Positions 58,870 to 64,000 of a DNA stretch of 64,000 nucleotides are shown in pieces. Numbering within the stretch: the first letter of the stretch is position 1; the number at the start of each line of letters is the position of its first letter. The stretch comes from Lentzea alba (GTDB lineage Bacteria > Actinomycetota > Actinomycetes > Mycobacteriales > Pseudonocardiaceae): the NCBI RefSeq assembly GCF_011067745.1, contig NZ_JAAMPJ010000021.1, forward strand, positions 80,024 to 144,023. The letters are read 5' to 3'. The translations under genes and the position numbers were made by a program. The notes below the pieces were generated by a model, which saw only the letters and a program-made list of their open reading frames with translations, searched no databases and was not told the origin of the DNA.

Positions 58870-59960
58870 CGCACGCACCTCTGCACCCGCGTGCCGATCC
58901 CGGTCACGATCTCGTGCGGGATCGTTCCCGCCCACCGAGCCCAGTCCGCCACCGTCGGCTCGCCCTCGTCCCCCGGCCCGAACACCACCGCCTCGTCTCC
59001 CGGCGCCACACCGTCGTCGCCCACGTCCACCACGACCTGGTCCATCGAGATCACGCCGACGACCGGCCTCCGACGACCTCCGAGGAACACCTCGGCCCGT
59101 CCGGAAGCAGCCCGCGGCACCCCGTCCGCATAACCGACCGGCAGCAGCGCCAACGTCGTCGCGCGCTCGGTCACGTGCGCATGTCCGTAGCCGACGCCCA
59201 CCCCGGCCTCCACCCGCCGCACCTGCACCACCGGCGCCGTGAACCGCAACGCGGACCGCAGCCGGGTGGTGCCGGACGGGTCGATCCCCACCAGACCCGC
59301 GCCGATCCGGACCACGTCCAGATGGCTGCTGGGGTCCGTCAACGCCGCACTCGTCGCCGCCAGGTGCCGCACCGACGGCCGCAACCCCGCCTGCCGCGCC
59401 ATCTCCACACCGCGCAACAACGCCTTGCGGCCGGTCTCGTTCGCTCCGGTCGTGTCGGCACACGGCAGGTGTCCCATCACTCCGACGACCGAGACCTTCC
59501 CGGCGAGTTCCGCCCGGCGTGCCGCCGACATCAACGCCAGCCACTCGTGCGGCGCGGCACCGTCCCGCGCCATCCCGGTGTCCAGCTGCAGGTGCACCCG
59601 AACCGGCCCCGCCTCGATCGCCGCGAGGTGCGCCAGGCTCGGCACGCTGAGGTCGATCCCGTACCGCACCGCTTGTGAGACCTCGACGTCCACCGGGTTC
59701 AGCCAGCTCAGCACCGGAACGTCCACACCGGACTCCCGCACCTCCACCGCCTCCGCCAGCGACGTGACCCCGATCCAGGTGGCGCCGGCGGCCACCGCGG
59801 TGCGGGCGACGTCACCGAGCCCGTGCCCGAACCCGTCAGCCTTCACCACCGCCATGACACAGCCGCGGGCGAGCGAGACGAACCGCCTCGTGTTGGCGGC
59901 CACCGCGGCGAGGTCCGCCGAGAGCGCGGGCGCCGCCGAGACCTGGCGGATGCTCGTCAC
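58866..59960 (-). CDS. Alanine racemase
   Basis: About 364 residues from GTG 59960 (GTGA overlap with the dipeptidase stop). The PLP Lys is in MAVVKADGFGHGL (about 41; most racemases have KADAYGHG), the substrate-side HLQLDTGMARDG is near 135, and the second catalytic Tyr region is GVGYGHAHVTER with LPVGYADGVP. It makes D-Ala from L-Ala using PLP. Coupling to a VanX-like dipeptidase and a Ddl-type ligase suggests an accessory racemase resembling the VanT logic, but soluble, without VanT's membrane domain. Confidence 0.9.
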   Translation of the reverse strand: MTSIRQVSAAPALSADLAAVAANTRRFVSLARGCVMAVVKADGFGHGLGDVARTAVAAGATWIGVTSLAEAVEVRESGVDVPVLSWLNPVDVEVSQAVRYGIDLSVPSLAHLAAIEAGPVRVHLQLDTGMARDGAAPHEWLALMSAARRAELAGKVSVVGVMGHLPCADTTGANETGRKALLRGVEMARQAGLRPSVRHLAATSAALTDPSSHLDVVRIGAGLVGIDPSGTTRLRSALRFTAPVVQVRRVEAGVGVGYGHAHVTERATTLALLPVGYADGVPRAASGRAEVFLGGRRRPVVGVISMDQVVVDVGDDGVAPGDEAVVFGPGDEGEPTVADWARWAGTIPHEIVTGIGTRVQRCVR

Positions 59961-60574
59961 GAGCGCGCCCACGCAGGCACCTCCACTGGTCCGTACAGCG
60001 CGTGGTCGGCCCCGCTCAGCAGCGCCCAGTAGCGGTCGCCGTAGGACCAGTGCCACCACTCGGTCGGATAGTTGATCAGGCCGGCGCTGGTCAGCGCGTC
60101 GGCCAGCACCGTCCGGTTGCGCCGCGCCTCCTCGTCCACCGGGGCGGCGAAGAAGCACCGGCCGTCGCTCTCCTCTGGAGTGGCGTCGACCTCCGTGCCC
60201 ATCCACAGCTCGGCACCCGCCGTGGTGACCAGCGTCAGGTCGACAGCGGCGCCCGCGACGTGCGGTGCGACGGCCAGCGGCGCGACGAACCGGCTCGACA
60301 ACCGGTCCAGCTCGACCGAGTCGGCCGTCGGGTGGAGCACGCGCAGTTCGGCGGTGTACCGCTCGATGATCGCGCTCTGGTCGGCGATGCTGCGGTGCCC
60401 CTCGATCACCCGCAGGTCCACACCGGACGGAAGCACCGCACGGGCCACGTCGAGACGCCGCGCGAGGCCCTCCCGCACCAGCACGCCGGGCGCGAAGTCC
60501 AGTGGCACCAACGGATCACCGTTGTCGAGCACGCGAAGGGCGCGCACGACCGGATCAGCTAGCAGGATGGTCAT
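59957..60574 (-). CDS. VanX-like D-Ala-D-Ala dipeptidase (M15D)
   Basis: 205 residues from ATG 60574. The zinc site is APHVAGAAVDLTL (His and Asp; VanX has SxHxxGxAxD), the catalytic region RVIEGHRSIADQ has the Arg-type VIxGxR, and EWWHWSYGDRYW near the C-terminus holds the catalytic Glu and third zinc His (EWWH). It would hydrolyse D-Ala-D-Ala. No signal peptide. First gene of the operon dipeptidase-racemase-micro-ORF-ligase-acyltransferase. Such enzymes serve in glycopeptide resistance or in recycling of D-Ala; no VanH, VanA or VanRS genes are nearby. Confidence 0.88.
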   Translation of the reverse strand: MTILLADPVVRALRVLDNGDPLVPLDFAPGVLVREGLARRLDVARAVLPSGVDLRVIEGHRSIADQSAIIERYTAELRVLHPTADSVELDRLSSRFVAPLAVAPHVAGAAVDLTLVTTAGAELWMGTEVDATPEESDGRCFFAAPVDEEARRNRTVLADALTSAGLINYPTEWWHWSYGDRYWALLSGADHALYGPVEVPAWARS

Positions 60575-60681
60575 GCGGCCAACCTAGGAACCGCGCGGGC
60601 CGGCGGACTCCTCCTCAAGGTCAACCCAGCTCGCCGAACGGCCGGTTCGACAGCGCGCACATCAGCCGTTCGGCCGAGGAC

Positions 60682-60712
60682 TTGACTTGAACCGCGCTTC
60701 AAGTCGCACTCT
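60682..60712 (+). promoter_or_regulatory. MerR-type promoter of the metallo-beta-lactamase-fold gene
   Basis: TTGACT (60682-60687), a long 19-base spacer and CACTCT (60707-60712); the ATG follows 7 bases later with no ribosome site, fitting a leaderless start. A perfect dyad, GACTTGAA (60684-60691) and TTCAAGTC (60698-60705), fills the spacer. A 19-base spacer with a central dyad is the mark of MerR-activated promoters. Confidence 0.6.
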
Positions 60713-60719
60713 CGTCCTC

Positions 60720-61514
60720 ATGAAGATCCACCACCTGAACTGCGGCTCCATGCGCCGGCTCGATCCCACTTACCAAGGTCCGCCGAGCGCACCGGCGGTG
60801 AACCACTGCCTTCTCGTCGAAACGGACAGCGGGCTGGTTCTGGTCGAAACAGGACTAGGGCTCGACGACGTCCGCCACCCCGCCGACACCCTGGACCCGT
60901 CCTGGGTCGAGATGGCCGCACCGGTGCTGCGCGAGGACGAGACCGCGATCCGTCAGATCGAACGGAAAGGCTTCGACCCCAACGACGTCCGGCACGTCAT
61001 CGTCACCCACCTCGACGTGGACCACTGTGGAGGCCTGCCGGACTTCCCTCAGGCCGCGGTCCACGTCCTGGCCGCCGAACTGCGAGCGGCCGTGGCGGAA
61101 GCGCCGAGCCGCCGTTACCGACCGGCACATTGGGCGCACGGTCCACAGTGGCGCGCCTATGAGTCCACTGGCGACGACTGGTTCGGCTTCACCGCTGTGC
61201 AACCAGCCGGTCTGCCCGAGGAGATCAAGCTCATCCCGATGAGCGGCCACACCGCGGGCCACACCGGCGTTGCGGTGCACGACGGCACACGGTGGTTGCT
61301 GCACTGCGGCGACGCCTACTACTACCACCGCGAACTGGACGAAAGCCCCGAAGTACACCCGATTCTCGACATCGTGCAGACGGGAGCCGAGGTCGACCAC
61401 GGCAAGAGGGTCGACACGCAGTCCCGGCTCAGGATGCTCGCACGCGACCACGCTCAGGACGTGACGCTCTTCAGCGCACACGACCCGTGGGAATTCGGCA
61501 GACTGGCAACGTGA
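60720..61514 (+). CDS. Metallo-beta-lactamase-fold hydrolase (lactonase-like)
   Basis: 264 residues from ATG 60720 (MKIHHLNCGSMRRLDPTYQG). The metal motif HLDVDHCGG (HxDxDH) is near 101, further ligands are in MSGHTAGHTGV (His) and LLHCGDAYY (Asp), and HDPWEF provides the last His. Family members are N-acyl homoserine lactonases, glyoxalase II-like or other ester/lactone hydrolases. The promoter is MerR-type, so an inducer-responsive detoxifying role is plausible. It precedes the NAD kinase and GNAT genes in the same direction, 21 bases from the former. Confidence 0.9.
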   Translation: MKIHHLNCGSMRRLDPTYQGPPSAPAVNHCLLVETDSGLVLVETGLGLDDVRHPADTLDPSWVEMAAPVLREDETAIRQIERKGFDPNDVRHVIVTHLDVDHCGGLPDFPQAAVHVLAAELRAAVAEAPSRRYRPAHWAHGPQWRAYESTGDDWFGFTAVQPAGLPEEIKLIPMSGHTAGHTGVAVHDGTRWLLHCGDAYYYHRELDESPEVHPILDIVQTGAEVDHGKRVDTQSRLRMLARDHAQDVTLFSAHDPWEFGRLAT

Positions 61515-61535
61515 CTCGACTGAGGAAGTGCTGAC

Positions 61536-62387
61536 GTGCACGCCGCGGGCTTGGTGCTGCACCCGCAACGGGACTCCGCCGCCGCGGTCGAGGCCGTGCT
61601 CGGCTGGGCGACCAACCGCGGTGTAGAGATCCTCGGCATCAAAGACGAGATCCAGCGACTCCGCTGCGAGGCCACCCCGGTCTCGGCGGAGGAGCTGGGC
61701 CGCCGCGCCGACCTGGTCGTGAGCCTCGGCGGCGACGGCACGATGCTGCGCGCCATGCGCCTGGCCGACGGCGAGAAGGCCCCGGTCCTAGGCGTCAACC
61801 TGGGCAAACTCGGCTTCCTCGCCGAGGTCGACGTCCCGGACCTGCCTGCCGCGCTGAGCGCGATCGACGCCCACGCGTTCACCGTAGAACCCCGCCTGGC
61901 CGTCGACGCGATCTTCAACGACCGGAAGATCACCGCGTTCAACGACATCGCCGTCGTCCGCGTCCCGGGCGACGGCAGCGCGCGGGTGGCCGTGCGCGTG
62001 GCCGGCCAGCCGTTCGTCAGCTACGCCGCAGACGCCGTCATCGTCGCCACCCCAACCGGTTCGACCGCGTACAGCTTCAGCGCGGGCGGCCCGATCACCA
62101 GCCCGTCCGTCGAAGCGCTTCTGGTCACCCCGGCCGCCCCGCACTCCGCCTACAGCCGCGGCGTGGTCCTGTCGGTCAACGACCACGTAGAACTGGACCT
62201 GCTCCCGTCCAGCGGCCGCCTGGCCGTCGAGGTGGACGGCCAGGTAGCGGGCTACGTCGAACCGGGCGACCGCGTGTCCCTGCGCGGCCGGGCCGCCGCC
62301 GCGCGCGTCGTGCGCCTGGGCATGACGACGTTCTACCAACGAGCCCGGCGCAAGCTGAACCTCACCGACTCGGCGGAGCTGTCGTGA
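61536..62387 (+). CDS. NAD kinase
   Basis: 283 residues. The ATP/NAD site LVVSLGGDGTMLRAMRL (GGDG, about 70), the NxxxLGFL segment GVNLGKLGFLAEV, FNDIAVVR (usual NE(A/V)V replaced by ND) and the glycine-rich loop TPTGSTAYSFSAGGPI are clear. It phosphorylates NAD+ to NADP+. Actinobacteria often have a second NAD kinase, and this one is probably that, as it sits outside the usual recN/TlyA neighbourhood. GTG start with AGGAAG upstream. The GNAT gene overlaps its stop by 4 bases. Confidence 0.92.
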   Translation: MHAAGLVLHPQRDSAAAVEAVLGWATNRGVEILGIKDEIQRLRCEATPVSAEELGRRADLVVSLGGDGTMLRAMRLADGEKAPVLGVNLGKLGFLAEVDVPDLPAALSAIDAHAFTVEPRLAVDAIFNDRKITAFNDIAVVRVPGDGSARVAVRVAGQPFVSYAADAVIVATPTGSTAYSFSAGGPITSPSVEALLVTPAAPHSAYSRGVVLSVNDHVELDLLPSSGRLAVEVDGQVAGYVEPGDRVSLRGRAAAARVVRLGMTTFYQRARRKLNLTDSAELS

Positions 62388-62863
62388 TCCTGCGCGAGTT
62401 CACCGTCGAGGACGCGGCCTGGTACGCCGAAGCCACGAGGGATCCCGAGGTCCAGCGCTTCACCGCCGATCCGCCCACGATCACCGCGGCACAGGTCGCG
62501 CGGGCGATCGAGGAGCGCGGCAAGAACCCGGCAGTCGCGTCGTTCTGCATCGAGGACGACGGCGAGCGTTGTGGCAACGTGGCGGTCGACGTGGAGAACG
62601 GCGTCGGGCACGTCTCCTACCTCGTGACCGCCAACGCCCGCGGCAGAGGCCTGGCCACTCGCGCGCTCACCGAGTTCGTGGCCTGGATCTTCGCTCACCA
62701 CGAGGTCGACGAGCTGCGGCTGTGGACGCACCGCGACAACGCGGGGTCGCGCAAGGTAGCCGAACGCGCCGGGTTCGTCCGGGACCCGGACCGCGACCAG
62801 GATCGCGAGATCAAGGGCTCGGTCTGGCCAACTGTCGCTTATGCAGTTCGACGTCGGCGTTGA
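62384..62863 (+). CDS. GNAT family N-acetyltransferase
   Basis: 159 residues of the RimJ-like acetyltransferase 3 type. N-terminal LREFTVEDAAWYAEATRDPE, the beta-4 strand and acetyl-CoA loop VSYLVTANARGRGLATRALT, and ELRLWTHRDNAGSRKVAERA with GFV at the end of the fold. It would acetylate a small molecule or protein N-terminus. GTG start overlapping the NAD kinase stop (GTGA). The following 294 bases hold no gene. Confidence 0.9.
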   Translation: MILREFTVEDAAWYAEATRDPEVQRFTADPPTITAAQVARAIEERGKNPAVASFCIEDDGERCGNVAVDVENGVGHVSYLVTANARGRGLATRALTEFVAWIFAHHEVDELRLWTHRDNAGSRKVAERAGFVRDPDRDQDREIKGSVWPTVAYAVRRRR

Positions 62864-62938
62864 GTTCGCGAAAAGCCCAGGTGGTGTCGGCCCAGCGCTG
62901 GCAATACCGGGCCGGGTCGTTTCATCGCCGCTGCGCGA

Positions 62939-63060
62939 CGATTGGGGCTTGACTTCGGGGCCCTTGCGAGGCGCATATCGGCCTGTAAAAGCCGGGCTGA
63001 TAGAGCGCCCGGCCGATCCGAACACGGTAGCACCTCGCACCCAAAGTCAAGCCCCAATCG
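62939..63060. repeat. 122-bp inverted-repeat element upstream of the DUF222 gene
   Basis: Terminal arms CGATTGGGGCTTGACTT (62939-62955) and AAGTCAAGCCCCAATCG (63044-63060) are perfect. Inner pairs TGCGAGG/CCTCGCA and ATCGGCC/GGCCGAT extend the pairing to nearly the whole element, with a centre of about 27 bases. Each arm contains TTGACT pointing inward. It may be a miniature mobile element or a large regulatory hairpin. The rest of 62864-63157 shows no gene. Confidence 0.55.
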
Positions 63061-63157
63061 CGCGGTGGTCGCGTTATGACCGCTTGGCCAGCGGTTCACC
63101 CTATTGTGGTCGCCTTTAGGCGTTATCTCGTCGTGATCTTGAGGTAAAGTAGAACAC

Positions 63158-64000
63158 GTGATCGAAACCCGACTCCTCCCCACCGACGAGCTGCTGCGCA
63201 GCCTCGTCGGCAAGGTGACGGAAATCCGGGTTCACGAGAATGACTCCTTGCAGATGATCGCCGAATTGGATCGGCGCGGAGCTGCAAGCGAGCTGGGGTA
63301 CAAGAATTTGCCGCAGGTGTTGCGGCACGCGGTCCGCTGGGATCTCACCACGGCCAAGAAATGGGTCGCGAACGCCGGAATGCTGAGTAGCGAGATCACG
63401 CCGACCGGCAGTCAGCTCGCGCCCGTGCTTCCGGTGACCGCTGACGCGGTGGCCGAGGGTGCGTTGTCGGTCGAGCACGTCGCGGTGGTGGCCGAGGTCA
63501 TGAAGGCGCTGCCCGCCGAGGCCGAAGACTCCGTCGTGGGCTTCGCTCGGGAGCATGAGCCCAGTGCGGTGCGGGCGTTCGGCATGGAACTGGCCTATCG
63601 GCTCTACCAGGACGATCCGGAGCCGCGTGAGCCCGAGCCCGTGCCGCAGGTCAATCAGCATGTGATGCAGTGGAAGAACGGCATGCTGGAGATCAAGGCC
63701 CTGCTGGACACGGTCACCGGTGCCAAGTACCAGGCGCTGCTCGATCCGCTGGCGAAGCCGCGCCCGGAGACCGTCGAGGATGGTCCCGACCTGCGGTCAC
63801 GTGCCGTGCGTGAAGGCGACGCGCTGGCTGAGTTGGTCGACCTGATGCTGCGCGCCGACCAGCTGCCCGAGCACGGTGGCGAGCCGGTCACGCTCACGGT
63901 GACCATGAGCTACGACGACCTGGCCGGGCAGGTCGGTCAGGCGACGCTGGACAACGGCGAGCGCCTCCCGGCCGAGCAGGTCCGTCAGCTGGCGTGCAGC
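63158..64000 (+). CDS. DUF222 (13E12 repeat) HNH endonuclease-like protein (N-terminal part)
   Basis: 281 codons are visible and the frame is open at the right edge. From GTG 63158: VIETRLLPTDELLRSLVGKV, IAELDRRGAASELGYKNLPQ, VRWDLTTAKKWVANAG, GALSVEHVAVVAEVMKALPA and LLDTVTGAKYQALLDPLAKP, which match the DUF222 domain of actinobacterial 13E12-family proteins. These usually end in an HNH nuclease domain, which would lie outside the window, and occur in many near-identical copies per genome. TAAAGT lies 8 bases before the start and there is no ribosome site, so it may be leaderless. Confidence 0.85.
   Translation, partial: MIETRLLPTDELLRSLVGKVTEIRVHENDSLQMIAELDRRGAASELGYKNLPQVLRHAVRWDLTTAKKWVANAGMLSSEITPTGSQLAPVLPVTADAVAEGALSVEHVAVVAEVMKALPAEAEDSVVGFAREHEPSAVRAFGMELAYRLYQDDPEPREPEPVPQVNQHVMQWKNGMLEIKALLDTVTGAKYQALLDPLAKPRPETVEDGPDLRSRAVREGDALAELVDLMLRADQLPEHGGEPVTLTVTMSYDDLAGQVGQATLDNGERLPAEQVRQLACS

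Overview
The window is 64 kb of dense, very GC-rich DNA with the habits of a filamentous actinobacterium: GTG and TTG starts, ATGA/GTGA stop-start overlaps, many starts without a Shine-Dalgarno (SD) sequence that look leaderless, SARP/STAND regulators, a NodU-type carbamoyltransferase, a GH92 mannosidase and a DUF222 (13E12) endonuclease. The mix best fits Pseudonocardiales (Lentzea, Saccharothrix, Actinosynnema or Amycolatopsis type); this is an inference from gene content, not from a marker gene. No rRNA, tRNA, CRISPR array, prophage or insertion-sequence transposase was seen.

Layout. 0-2.2 kb (minus): the end of a sugar-modification operon (zinc dehydrogenase, UDP-glucuronate decarboxylase-like enzyme, carbamoyltransferase cut by the edge). 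2.4-9.1 kb: an MFS permease, a secreted GH92 alpha-mannosidase, two secreted proteins and an EEP-family hydrolase. 9.2-11.6 kb: an EF-G paralogue preceded by a 31-codon leader ORF and RNA hairpins that would hide its ribosome binding site. 11.6-18.4 kb: an amino-acid/polyamine catabolic block (APC permease, YtcJ-like amidohydrolase, aldehyde dehydrogenase, Lrp regulator, class III aminotransferase). 19.0-23.7 kb: SGNH hydrolase, then xylA-xylB and a ROK repressor. 23.9-30.3 kb: a two-component pair, a 1372-residue SARP-STAND-WD40 regulator and a divergent LuxR-type regulator whose promoter carries SARP-like repeats.

30.3-43.6 kb is a glycan/stress island: a peptidoglycan-binding M23 protein, a patatin, a GH63-type glucosidase coupled to a GH13 enzyme, an AI-2E family exporter, GH15, a DUF1269 protein coupled to a potassium channel, and an operon of a baeRF-type (Rv2629-like) protein, a DivIVA-like coiled coil and an MFS exporter. 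Three transcription units here start with the same 17-bp palindrome (TCACCCG-NCG-CGGGTGA), each exactly 36 bases before an apparently leaderless ATG. This is the strongest sign of an undescribed regulon in the window.

43.7-57 kb holds a LAL-type LuxR regulator, an 840-bp gene-free stretch with a tandemly duplicated, hairpin-rich candidate RNA whose loops all carry UCCCC, an NAD-dependent DNA ligase, a LysR/F420-oxidoreductase pair, a second STAND-WD40 protein, a MerR regulator and a GH5-like secreted protein. 56.9-60.6 kb (minus) is a Van-like D-alanine operon: VanX-type dipeptidase, alanine racemase, an 18-codon micro-ORF, D-Ala-D-Ala ligase and a membrane acyltransferase, all joined by 4-base overlaps. 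60.7-64 kb: a metallo-beta-lactamase-fold hydrolase behind a MerR-type promoter, an NAD kinase, a GNAT acetyltransferase, an inverted-repeat element, and a DUF222 endonuclease gene running off the right edge.
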